From NCBI GenBank assembly GCA_963921825.1, contig OY997593.1, forward strand, positions 61,240,039-61,304,038: a stretch of DNA of 64,000 bases. The letters run 5' to 3'. The first letter of the stretch is position 1. Each line of letters begins with the position of its first letter. Position numbers and translations under genes: made by a program. This document shows positions 46,802-59,700 of this stretch, piece after piece. The notes under the pieces were generated by a model. The model was not told the DNA's origin and searched no databases. It worked only from the letters and a program-made list of their open reading frames with translations. The stretch is from Erodium maritimum (Eukaryota > Streptophyta > Magnoliopsida > Geraniales > Geraniaceae).

Positions 46802-48488
46802 TGTTAGTCTTAGTGCCCGTAGTTCAATCCTAAATGTCCAAATGTATATATCATCGTTAGCAATAAAATTAAAGCGGCTTTATATTACTTATGTGTTGGA
46901 GTAATATATCGATGTGTGCTCTGATCTATGCCCACCATGCGAATAGAACCATAGATCGAGATAGATCGCACTCGATGGGTCCCTAGTCAACAAAGCTTCA
47001 CTAGAAGCGACTAGTATGAAAGATGGCTCTTTATGGCTTACGTTCTGTTAGTCATTGGAATGGGATTCCGGAGTCTGATCATAGATATCATGTGGGACAT
47101 GATATTGGACGACCCGCCCTGAATATGTGCCATAGATTAAGTCATGAACATATTCAGTGTTGTAGCTTGTGATGTATCCTTAGACCAAGGAGTCTTTGTG
47201 ATCGCTATGTAGTCAACAACTGAGTTTGACCTGAGCCTAACGTTGTCCGTAACAGGGCTTCCATAACGGCCAGGATTGGCTTGGGGACGGGCTACATGAG
47301 TGACACGAAAGACGGCTAAGGGATTTATCCCTCATACTAAGGTATGGGAAAGATATCGGTTCTCGGCCACTTGATCGAGAGTGACTGGAAGAATAGCATG
47401 GCCATGCACATGATACTGGGTATCATATCTTCAGTCATCTCACATATCAAGGAACGGTGATTGAGAATAATAAGGATGACGGCTCTATGCCTTATCTCAA
47501 TCAGGATATCGGAGATAAAAGGATAATGACAGGGACGACAGAAAGGTTAGAATCGACAGGGTCGATTCGTTATGTAGTGTCAGGCAATACTAAAGTCTCG
47601 TTAGTTGCCACTTAAATAGGATCAAGTAAAATGGGATTTTACGTTGATCTATTGACATGCATAAACCTAAGGGTCACACCGGAGGATGAAACTCATTGAC
47701 ACATATATGGAGAATGGCCAAAAGGGAGTTGTCTCGGGATATGACCAAAACTGGGTTTTGGGTCATGTGCCCGTAAGTGAATAGGACTTTACGGATCGAG
47801 ACAAGACTTGGAGTCTTGGGATTGATCACGTCGGATAATGTTGGACATTTCCGGTATGGAAGGCTTGGAGGCGATGAGCGAATCACGGGACCTCGTTGGA
47901 AATGGCCACGGGCCATGTTCCAAGAGGCCCATGAAAGGCCCATGCAACCAAGGCCCATGGAACTAATTAATCAAGTCTTGATTAATTAGTACTAAGTAAG
48001 CAAGACAAGGATTAAGGTGTTGGTGATTCACCACCTAACCCAATCTTGTCTTGCCATACTTTGTCCTATTTACACCTTACTTGACACCATACTTGTCCCA
48101 TGCCTTTAGTTGGACAAGTATGGGTTTTGTTATGTTTAAGTCATCTTTTTTCAACATAACAAACACAAGACAAGAATAGGAAACACATTTTCTCTCCCTC
48201 TTCCATGGCCATTTCGGGTTTGGCTAGTTTCCACCTCCATGTTTGTGTTCTTGAGTCCTCAAAGAGAAGAACTACGTGGCTTTGATTCCCATGTGGATAC
48301 GTAGGCGTCTTGGAGACTCAAGCCAATCATTCGTTAACCGGTGTTCTTGTTTTGGTAAGAAATAGTGCTGAATTTTTCTCTTGTGAATCTATTCTTTGTT
48401 AGTTGTTTCATGGTTTAATCGTCTCTTGGTTTTCATTGATTTTCCGCTGCGAGTTGGTTCATCTCCAACCCTACCTCGAGACCCAACA
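46802..48488 (+). mobile_element. Copia array: LTR 2 (shared)
   Basis: The middle LTR serves both as 3' LTR of copy 1 and 5' LTR of copy 2. It is followed directly by the primer site TGGTATCAGAGCC (48490-48502), with no flanking target duplication of its own. This is the structure made by unequal recombination between LTRs, not by two insertions. Confidence 0.95.
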
Positions 48489-50044
48489 GTGGTATCAGAG
48501 CCGTGCTACCTTCGGGATTCACAAGACGGTGTTCAAAGTTTCGGTTTTGCTTGAAAGTTTCGTTTTTGGCATGTTGTTTTGCTAAATTGTTTGATAACAT
48601 GTTTTAAATTATTGTTTATGGATTTAATGCATGTAAAATGAATTTTTGAAAATTATTTCAAATCTGGAAATTTTGAAAAAAATTTGATTTTTCGGGTCTC
48701 GGGAGCGGGACTCTCGGGGAGCCGAAACCGGGACCGAACGGGGCTCCGTTGGACGGAGCTAGGCCAAGCATGACCATTGGATGGTTGATATGCCAAGGCT
48801 AAACCGTTTTGTTAGTTATGACGAGTTTGGAACCATCATGACGAACTCGAAGATCAAATGTTCAAAAGTTTCATTTTTGAACGGTTTCGATAAACCGAGC
48901 ATCAAAAATTTTCGAAACTTGGCTATTAATTAAAACCGGAAAATCACATGATGTTTGATAACATGCTTGTTTGATAACACGATGTGTGATGTGATGTTGG
49001 CATGGTGTACATAATATCCCCGAGCTCGATTTAATTATTTATCGCTTTTCACGGCCTGCGAGCCGTTAGAGTTAGCGTGTAATTATTCTTTCAAGGTGTG
49101 GTCGTCGAACCACTTGTTTGTAATATTTATTTATTCCCGACCTGCGAGTCGTGTATTAAATTGTAATATTTTACTCAAGACGAAGAAAGGGCGAAAAGGT
49201 CATTTGGTGGCTTTTCGGGTGTTGGCATCGGCTTGGAGTCGGTGGAGCTCAAGAAGCTAGTGGGAGTTAGTTTAGGGGGCTATTATGTGCACATTTATCG
49301 CTTTATGCTTGGTTTAGTTTATGCATGATTAATTCTATGTGTTTTAGAATTGCATGCTTAACTTTATTTACCGAGCATATCACCTCACATGCAAAGATAA
49401 AATTGGAATTTTAATCCTTGTGTGTGAACCCTTAGAACCGTCATTGCATTGGATGTAGTTGACGGGTTCAAAGGAAGAATTACATTGGATGTAATTTGAG
49501 GCATCATTGCATTTAGAATGTAGTTGATGTGCTCATCGCATCTAGGATGTGCCAAAGTTTTGAACACAACTGGACAAGTAAAAGCGGGTCATGTCCGATA
49601 CCTCCCAATCATCAACACCTTACTACCTCCCCGTCCTATGGTTGTCGTGCGCATTAGCGGAGCATCCATGGGGAAGCGGGGTAGTAGGTTTGGACGACAT
49701 ATGTGGGTGTCGTGCGCATTAGCGGAGCACCTACATAGTGACGAGCCATAGTTGAAAATTGGTGGACCCAACTACGATTCTCGGCCTGAGGTTGAGCTAG
49801 GGTAACAGATAGGGTAAGTCGTGTACATAAGTACATACCCTAGCCAAGAGTCACATTGGATGTGATTGGATGGAGTCCTACCTACATAGCTCGATTAAGT
49901 GGTGAGCATTAGTTCAGCTTAATCGAGTGAATCAAGGATCTTGGTTTCAGATTCTAAAGGTTTAGAATTGATTGTTGGTGTTTAAGCTTGATCTTCATAA
50001 AATTTATTTAGTTTACTGATTGAATTTTATCTGTTGTAGATCAA

Positions 50045-53000
50045 ATGGCAAATTCAGCGAACATTAATAGTTTGTCATTAAAAACCATTCTTGACAGGGT
50101 CAAGCTAAATGGGACAAACTATTTGGACTGGTACAGAATTTTGAGGATAGTCCTCAAGTCTGAACGCAAAGAATATGTCCTTGACAAGGCTGTCTCTAAG
50201 ACCATATCAGAGTTACATGAAGTGTCATCAGCTGCTGAGAAGAATATCTCAGGGATCTGGGATCCAAGGATATTCTGATGGTCAACAAGGGAATTGGAAG
50301 TGGAAAGGGCTGGGCCCATGCGCACTTGGCAGGAAAGATGAGACACCTGAGAATGTCTGCTTCTACTGCCAACAGCCTGGTCATTGGAACCGGGATTACA
50401 GAAAGTTCACGGCTGATCTGAAGAAGGGCAGTGGGACTGCGCCTTCATCAAATAGCCTGGATGATCTGAAGAAGGGCAGTAGGACTGCGCCTTCATCAGG
50501 AAACCTGGATGATCTAAGGAAGGGCGGTGGGATCGTGCCTTCATTCGGTATTAACTCTATAGAGCTACATCTCTCTACTTCCAAAGATTCATGGGTATTA
50601 GATACCATGACTGAATCTCACACATGCACTAATATATGGTGGCTGAAAGTAGGAGAGATTTGGAAAGCACGAAATGGACCTCAGAGTTGTGGCAACTGCT
50701 GTAGGATCCATGAGTCTTGCTTTGCCAAGAGGCCTTGTCTTAGTATTGTATAATGTATATTGCATACCTACTTTTAGTAGGAATATTATATCTGTATCCG
50801 TGTTTGACAAGGAAGGATATAATGTTAATATTGGAAATGGAGTTTTCAATGTTCTATGCAATGATATGTTTTATACCAGTACTGACTTGGTTGGAGGATT
50901 GTACATATTAGATATGGGTAACAATGCCTCAAGTTCTATATATTCCGTTAATACCAAGAGGTTTTAAATCCAACGATTTAAACCTAACTCTGTTAAGGCA
51001 CTATCATTTAGGTCGCATAAACAAGAAGCACCTATCAGCACTTCAGAAGTGCAGACTTTCAGGTTCATTCGAATTCAATTCGATCGATAGGTGCAAGGTT
51101 TGTTTTATGGGCAAAATGACTAAAGTTCCCTTTTATCGATCTCGATGAAAGGGCGGGTGAATTATTAGGGCTGATACACTCGAATGTGTGTAGACCAATA
51201 AGTTCACTTGCCAGGAGGGGTTTTAGCTACTTTACCACATTTATTGATGATTACAGTAAATATGGTAATGTCTATTCGGTGAGACATAAGTCTGAAGCTT
51301 TTGATAAATTCAAAGAGTTTAAGACTAAAGTAGAAAACCAGCTCGACAAAGGTATTAAGGCACTTCGATTGGATCGAGGTGGAAAATACTTGACCACAGA
51401 GTTATTAGATCATCTAAAAGAGAATGGGATCCTTTTAGAATGGACTCCTCCTGGGACACTATAGTTGAAAGGTGTAGCCAAACGGAGAAATCGGACATTG
51501 TTAGACAATGGCCCGTTCCATGATTAGTTGGACTGATCTCCCAATCTCTTTCAGGGTTTATGCTCTAGAGACGACCGCATTCATAGTGAATCGGGCTTCG
51601 ACAAGGGTGTGGAAGGGACACCATTTTAAAAATGGAATGGGATGATGCCCGCTTTGTCCTTCCTAAAGATTTGTGGTTGCGAGGCTTATGTGAAACATTT
51701 GGTTTCGACTAAGCTCGAACCAAGATCTGAGATATGCACCTTCGTGTGGTATCCCAAAGCAACAAGGGGATGCCACTTCTACAATCCCAGTGAGAACATG
51801 GTGTTCATCGCATGGGGTGGGGTCTTTATGGAAAAGGAGTTTTGTTTCCAAAGACGTCATTGGGAGGACTGTGCATCTCGAAGAAATTCCGGATGGTACA
51901 GATCTGTCTAAACCAATTGGCAACCCAGTAGAAAGAAGCTAGAGATTGTCGTAGAGTAAGAACCAATTCCTGTTACAATTCCGGAAGGTCCAAGGCGATT
52001 TGAAAGGATCAATCTTCCACCTCCAAGATATGGTATCCGGAGGTGACAATGAAGTCATGGTGGATCACGATGATCCAGCCACCTTTCAGGAAGTCGTGGA
52101 TGGGCCCAACTCCGAGTTATGGCTAGGAGCCATGAGGGAGGCAATGCAATCCATGTCGGACAACCGAGTCTGGGAACCGGTTGATCCCATCAATGGTGTG
52201 AGGACCATAGATGCAAATGGATCTTCAAGGTGAAGATGGACATGGACGGCAACCCTCTGACCTACAAAGCTCAACTGGTGGCGAAAGGTTATAGGCAGAT
52301 CCAATGGATTGACTATGAGGAAACCTTCTCCTTAGTGGCTATGGTCAAAATCGATCCAAATTCTTCTTGACATAACTGCGTATCATAATTACGAGATATG
52401 GCAAGTGGATGTCAAAACCGCTTTCCTAAATGGAAATTTGACTGAGTACGTTTGTATGTCTCGGCCCAAAGGTTTTGACGATCCGAAGAATAAAGGAAAG
52501 ATTTATAAGTTGTTGAAATCCATTTATGGATTGAAACGAACTTCTCGGAGTTGGATCCTTCGTTTTGATGAAGCTGTAATTGGATTTGGCTTAATCAAGA
52601 ACGAGGATGAATCTTGCGTTTATAAGAAGGCTAGTGGGAGCAATATTACCTTTCTGGTTCTCATTGAAAATGACATCCCAACCTTGCACGAGACTAAAGC
52701 TTGGTTGAGGAAGTGTTTTTCAATAAAGGACTTAGGCGATGCTTCTCATATCTTAAGGATTAAGATATGTAGAGATCGCACCAAGAGGGTCTTGGATTTA
52801 AGTCAGGGAACCTATGTGAACAAGGCATTGAGTAGGTTCTTAATGCTCGATTCAAAGAAAGGACTCTTACCCACTAGTCATGGCATTCATCTCAGCAAGA
52901 CTCAGTGTCCTAAGACACCTGATGAGCTGAAAAGGATGATGAGAATCCTATGCGCCTGGGGGCAGGATCGATCATATATGCCATGACATGTATGAGACCA

Positions 53001-53557
53001 GACGTCTCGTAAGCCTTATGTTGTACCAGTAGACATCATTCTAACCCGGGGGAAAGATGATGCTGAACTAGTCGTCGAAGGATGAGTAGACGCTAGTTTT
53101 CCAAGACAAATCCAGATGACTTTAGAAGTCAATCAGGATATGTGTTTACGCTGAATGGCAGAGCTTTAGCTGGGAAAGCGTAAAGCAAGATACCATTGCC
53201 GAATCTACGACAGAGGCCAAGTACATGGATGCTGCAGAGGCAGCTAAGGAGGCTATGTGGATTTGGAAATTCATGGCAGGGCTGGGTGTAATTAAAAACC
53301 CATCCAGTCCGGTGAATCCATTTTGCGACAACACAAGGGCCATTGCGCAAGCTAAAAGCCTAGATCGCATAACAAATCCAAACATGTACTGCGGCGTATC
53401 CACCTCATCAGATAAATACTGAACTGAGGTGAAGTGAAGATAACCGATATTGCAACAGATGATAACATAGCCAACCCGTTGACTAAAGCAGTGTCACTGC
53501 CTGAACATGTTAGACATGTAAAGTCGATGGGGACATATTGGAGTTTAGATTGGAACT
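50045..53557 (+). pseudogene. Copia gag-pol relic, copy 2
   Basis: Position-for-position equal to copy 1 at +6772. It has the same gag deletion and TGA, the same Tyr in the zinc knuckle, the same LDTM protease change, the same loss of YVDD and the same stops. I saw no private mutation. The decay therefore came before the duplication. Domains: gag 50045-50278, knuckle and repeats 50272-50558, GAG-pre-integrase 50985-51148, integrase 51164-51464, reverse transcriptase 52090-52986, RNase H 53142-53422. Confidence 0.92.
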
Positions 53558-53573
53558 AGGGCAAGTGGGAGAT

Positions 53574-55260
53574 TGTTAGTCTTAGTGCCCGTAGTTCAAT
53601 CCTAAATGTCCAAATGTATATATCATCGTTAGCAATAAAATTAAAGCGGCTTTATATTACTTATGTGTTGGAGTAATATATCGATGTGTGCTCTGATCTA
53701 TGCCCACCATGCGAATAGAACCATAGATCGAGATAGATCGCACTCGATGGGTCCCTAGTCAACAAAGCTTCACTAGAAGCGACTAGTATGAAAGATGGCT
53801 CTTTATGGCTTACGTTCTGTTAGTCATTGGAATGGGATTCCGGAGTCTGATCATAGATATCATGTGGGACATGATATTGGACGACCCGCCCTGAATATGT
53901 GCCATAGATTAAGTCATGAACATATTCAGTGTTGTAGCTTGTGATGTATCCTTAGACCAAGGAGTCTTTGTGATCGCTATGTAGTCAACAACTGAGTTTG
54001 ACCTGAGCCTAACGTTGTCCGTAACAGGGCTTCCATAACGGCCAGGATTGGCTTGGGGACGGGCTACATGAGTGACACGAAAGACGGCTAAGGGATTTAT
54101 CCCTCATACTAAGGTATGGGAAAGATATCGGTTCTCGGCCACTTGATCGAGAGTGACTGGAAGAATAGCATGGCCATGCACATGATACTGGGTATCATAT
54201 CTTCAGTCATCTCACATATCAAGGAACGGTGATTGAGAATAATAAGGATGACGGCTCTATGCCTTATCTCAATCAGGATATCGGAGATAAAAGGATAATG
54301 ACAGGGACGACAGAAAGGTTAGAATCGACAGGGTCGATTCGTTATGTAGTGTCAGGCAATACTAAAGTCTCGTTAGTTGCCACTTAAATAGGATCAAGTA
54401 AAATGGGATTTTACGTTGATCTATTGACATGCATAAACCTAAGGGTCACACCGGAGGATGAAACTCATTGACACATATATGGAGAATGGCCAAAAGGGAG
54501 TTGTCTCGGGATATGACCAAAACTGGGTTTTGGGTCATGTGCCCGTAAGTGAATAGGACTTTACGGATCGAGACAAGACTTGGAGTCTTGGGATTGATCA
54601 CGTCGGATAATGTTGGACATTTCCGGTATGGAAGGCTTGGAGGCGATGAGCGAATCACGGGACCTCGTTGGAAATGGCCACGGGCCATGTTCCAAGAGGC
54701 CCATGAAAGGCCCATGCAACCAAGGCCCATGGAACTAATTAATCAAGTCTTGATTAATTAGTACTAAGTAAGCAAGACAAGGATTAAGGTGTTGGTGATT
54801 CACCACCTAACCCAATCTTGTCTTGCCATACTTTGTCCTATTTACACCTTACTTGACACCATACTTGTCCCATGCCTTTAGTTGGACAAGTATGGGTTTT
54901 GTTATGTTTAAGTCATCTTTTTTCAACATAACAAACACAAGACAAGAATAGGAAACACATTTTCTCTCCCTCTTCCATGGCCATTTCGGGTTTGGCTAGT
55001 TTCCACCTCCATGTTTGTGTTCTTGAGTCCTCAAAGAGAAGAACTACGTGGCTTTGATTCCCATGTGGATACGTAGGCGTCTTGGAGACTCAAGCCAATC
55101 ATTCGTTAACCGGTGTTCTTGTTTTGGTAAGAAATAGTGCTGAATTTTTCTCTTGTGAATCTATTCTTTGTTAGTTGTTTCATGGTTTAATCGTCTCTTG
55201 GTTTTCATTGATTTTCCGCTGCGAGTTGGTTCATCTCCAACCCTACCTCGAGACCCAACA
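53574..55260 (+). mobile_element. Copia array: LTR 3
   Basis: 1687 bp like LTR 1 and LTR 2, ending CCCAACA and followed by the right target duplication CTTGA (55261-55265). The flanking repeat R2 resumes here. Confidence 0.95.
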
Positions 55261-56797
55261 CTTGATCCATAAAATATATGTGTTAGGGTTTTCTCAAAGT
55301 CGTTAGCATGGACGGACACTCCACACAAACGACGTCGATACTCCCGACATAGGTCTGATTCCATCGCTCTGTCTAAACGACGTCAATCCACCCATTTCAT
55401 GACCTCGAGTACCGTCCTTCACTCTTTAATTGAGGACCCACCTCCCCTGGTTATTCTTCCTCCCTCATTGGCGTCCTCCCCACCTTTAAACCCTAGTCAA
55501 ACGGGTGTGTCTCGTTTTCCTCTGGATCCTCCTCCTCTGGACTTGTCCCAACCGACTCCTATTCCCTACTGCCATCGCCGTGTGGATCCTTGATCCGGAC
55601 TGATCCCCAATACGAATCCAGTTTTGGAAACCGTTGACTTCGAATACTGTCCTGGAATTGTCAGGGAAAGGTTTCCAGAACTCATAACAACATCTTCGTC
55701 ACTTTCTTTGGGATCATAAACCCTATGTCTTGTTTCTCTCGGTTTCTCTTTTCTCGGTCCAAGGTTTTCGTTTGTTGGCACGGTAGTTGGGTTTCCCCAA
55801 GCATATTTGTGTTCCGATCTCAGATATGCAGAGGGGATTGGCTCTATTATGGGTACTTGGTGTGGATATAGCTCAACGAGAAATTGAGGGTCACTTTATC
55901 GATGTAGAGTTCTCTACATCGGGTTATACGGATGTGCGCCTCACGTGGATTTAGGGCAAACCACGACTAGATTGATAACATCGGACTTGGGATTTATTGC
56001 GTTGTCTTCATCACTCGGCTCACCCGGATTGGGTTATTATTGGAGATCTAAATGGCATTCTTGATCCCACTAAAATGACAGGTGGGGGAGGTTACCCCGA
56101 CACATTAGTAGATGGATTTTACCGGTGATTGAATACTTGAATCTGGTTGATGTGCCTAATGTTGGTCACCAATACATGTGGTTTAGAGACCGAAATCATG
56201 CTAGAAGGATTCGTTCTCGCTTAGATCGGACTATGATATCTCGCTTGACTATTATTTGTTGCCTAATATTGAGTTTCGTAATACTGGTTATACGACATCG
56301 GACCACTAGTATGTCCTCCTCTATTTGGAAAGGCGAGTGGAACGCCGAGGTCCTCTGAAATTCAGATTCCAATCCTAATGGATCCAGGACTCGGATTGTG
56401 TAAGGGTGATTCAGGAGGGCTGGGATACATCTCTTGTGGCACCAATCATAGAGGTTATTGGGAAAATGGGTACCTCGCTTAATACCTAGGGACTGTTCCA
56501 TTTTCATAAAACCCTTAATCATATCAAGTGGTGTCAGAGGCGCGTAGCCGAACTTAATGGTCATGTTGACAAGGCGGGATTTCATAGAAGAGAAGCGATA
56601 CAAATTCAGTACGAGAAAGCATTAAGTAGTCATGAGGCATTATGGAGACAAACGTTTATGCACCAGTGGCTTGCAGACTGTAACAAGAATACTAACTTTT
56701 TCCAAACAACCACCTCCTATAGATGACGTATCAACACGGTAGTGGCACTACAGAACACAGTAGGGAAATTGGTGATGTTGGAAACCGGAATGCGGGA
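55261..56797 (+). mobile_element. LINE ORF2 5' part, plus strand
   Basis: After the end of repeat R2 (to about 55312) comes a Pro/Ser-rich frame (55399-55593). The endonuclease follows: SWNCQGKGF (about 55650), VLFLS, then WVIIGDLNGILDPTKMTGG (about 56030-56090), VDVPNVGHQYMWFRDRNHAR and RSRLDRTMIS (about 56145-56240). Next is the linker before the reverse transcriptase, to VALQNTVGKLVMLETGMR (about 56790). Frameshifts and stops are frequent. A family A solo LTR interrupts it at the CGGGA target. It matches the minus-strand LINE at 22490-28880 domain for domain. Confidence 0.8.
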
Positions 56798-59700
56798 TGT
56801 AATAACCACTCCCGGTCAACGCTAGTCAAACCTGCGAAAAACAGGAAATTTTAAAAATTTTAAGGCAGACACTTAAGTGAACCCAAATATGACCCCGAAG
56901 GTCATACCGGACATAAGTTGACCCCGATATCGACCCAAGTGAGTTCCGGGGGACTCAGGGCAACTTTCTGATCGATTTGGGAAATGTTGACTTTTCGTTG
57001 GAAAAGTCAACCGAGCGACGTTTTGGTCCATTCGAGGAACGTTTTGGATCCAAAAAGCTTAGCCGTTGTCGCAGCGGTCTTAGTTGAGCCGTTTCCTTGT
57101 AGCCCGTCAAGTTTCGTAATTTCTTGGAAAAAGTGCCCGTTCGGGGCCCGAAACGTCCGAATTTCTTGTCAACCAAGTGGTGCTGTTAGGTTTATGGGGT
57201 AAAACAAGAAGACAAGGAGAGGGGGGGGGGGGGGGTTCGGCCATAAGGAGAAAAGGGGGGGGGAAATTAGAAAAGGGTTGTGTTTTAGAAAGAGAAAGAA
57301 GAGAGAGTTTGGAGAGAGAAGGAGAAGAAAAAGAAGGGAGCTAGGGTTTGGTGTTCACTACTCACGAGCTTCCACCCTTGGATCGTCTCAAAACTAGGAG
57401 ATTCACACTCACCTCGTCCTCCTCTTTGGTAAGCACCGAACCGATTACCGTTTTGTTAAGATTGGAATGTTAGGGTTTGGTTAAAATGAGTATTTTAGGG
57501 TTGAAATGAGGTGTGGGGATAGTTGGAGACATTTTGGGGTGAAGAGGCACGTTTTTCGGTGACCGGGAGCTCGGGAGGAGCTCCGGCCACCATGTGAGGT
57601 GGCTGGCCGGAGCTAGGGCCGGCCACCACCATGGTGGGCCGGGCCCACTTGAACCCTAGGACCCACGGCCAAGTTGGGACGGGTGGGGCCCACGTGCTCG
57701 GGTGATCGGGTTTTGTGTTCGGGTGGTTAAGAACGTTCCCCGGACCATTTATCCACAAACGAATCGAAATTTGGAATTAAATTGTGAAAGTTGTAATTGA
57801 CGGGTTTAGAAACTTTAAACGTTAATTAAATGACTCGGAAGTCGGAATTCGATTCCGTCGAGTGCCTAGGAACCTTTGAATTATTCTAAGACCGTTGGAA
57901 CGAAAACGGGAATTTTCGGAGCCCCGGAAGGGCGTTTCAAAAACCCGGGCAGATTCGCCACATCGGGCGAATCGGGCCTTTCCGGGTCCAATATCGACAA
58001 TGTCGAGTAATTGGGGAGTTTGGGAGTGATCGACATTGTCGGGGTTACTTTTGGGCGTCAGGTTTATTAAAATTCAGCATTATGCCTGCAAGCTTAAAAG
58101 CATTTAAAATTGTGTTCTTTTAGATCGTGCTGCAGACCGAGGGAAAGGAAAGCTAGGCGAGTGACTGAGATCACGCCGGAGCTTGTTGGTTAAATTTTGG
58201 AGAACTTATGCGAGGTAGGGAAAAGTAGCCGGATCTCGGCCATGACTAGGGAAAGTTAACAGTAGAATTGCATGTGACACCGGGGTGTCGTGGGTTAAGT
58301 AGGTTTATCGAATATTAGAGAGGCATGATACGGGAACGTAGCGAACCTTGGAAATGCATGTGACACTTAGTAGTGTCGTAGGAGCAGAGAACTTATCGAT
58401 GTTAGAATTACTGGATGCATATGACCATGACCGGAGGTTGATTGTGAACTTATCGGTATTAGGAGTACTGGAGGCATATGACCATGCTCGGAGGTTTATT
58501 GTGAAACTGTTGATATTAGGACTGTTGGATGCATTGGTTATGCTGGAGGTTGATTGTGTAGTTGTGTCTTGGGTGGCCATGAGAGCCCGTATTACTGTTG
58601 TGTCTTAGGTGGCCGTGAGAGCCCGTATTACTGTTGTGTCGTGGGTGGCCATGAGAGCCCGTGTTACGGTTGTGTCTTGGGTGGCCATGAGAGCCCGTGT
58701 TACTGTTGTGTCTTGGGTGGCCATGAGAGCCCGTGTTACTGTTGTGTCTTGGGTGGCCATGAGAGCCCGTATTACTGTTGGTGTCTTGTGTGGCTATGAG
58801 TGCCTGTGGGGTTCTTGAATCCGTGTCTTTACTGTTGGTGTGTCTTGGGAGGCCATGAGTGCCTGTGGGGTTTTTGAGCCCGTGAGTTACTATTGGTGGT
58901 TTTGAGTGGCCGTGAGTGCCCGTGGGGTTGTTGAACCCGTGTCTTTACTGTTGGTGGTTTTGAGTGGTCGTGAGTGCCTGTGGGGTTGTTGAACCCGTGT
59001 CTTTACTGTTGGTGTGTTTTGGGAGGCCGTGAGTGCTCGTGAGGTTGTTGAGCCGTGAGTTACTGTTGGTGGTTTTGAGTGGCCGTGAGTGCCCGTGGGG
59101 TTGTTGAGCCCGTGAGTTACTGTTGGTGGGTTTGAGAGGCCGTGAGTGCCCGTGGGGTTATTGAACCCGTGTCTTTACTGTTGGTGTGTTTTGGGAGGCC
59201 GTGAGTGCCCGTGGGGCTGTTGAGCCGTGAGTTACTGTTGGTGGTTTCGAGTGGCCGTGAGTGCCCGTGGGGTTGTTGAGCCCGTGAGTTACTGTTGGTG
59301 GGTTTGAGAGGCCGTGAGTGCCCGTGGGGTTGTTGAGCCCGTGAGTTACTTTTGGTGGTTTTGAGAGGCCGTGAGTGCCCGTGGGGTTGTTGAGCCCGTG
59401 AGTTACTGTTGGTGTGTCTAGGGAGGCCGTGAGTGCCTGAGGGGTTGTTGAGTCCGTGTTTTACTGTTGGTGTCTTGGGTGGCCATGAGTGCCTATGGAG
59501 TGCTGAACCTATGTTGTTGCTGTTTGTTGAACTTTGTTTGTGGTTGTGATTGTGGTTACCTGAGGTTGGGGGCCCACTTCATTAAACGGGGGTCCCGTGA
59601 TCGCACGCGTCTGCATGTTCAGACGGGGTAGGGGGCCCGCCCGACAGTAAAGGGGTCCTGGCCGCGCGTGCGTGGTGGGACAGGTCGACCGCCTGATCCG

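Noticed and set aside
58554..58818. Repetitive open frames with GGHESPYYC-like and VAMRARVTVVSW-like modules
   Set aside because: These are products of the LTR tandem array; unit length and frame give artificial repeat proteins.
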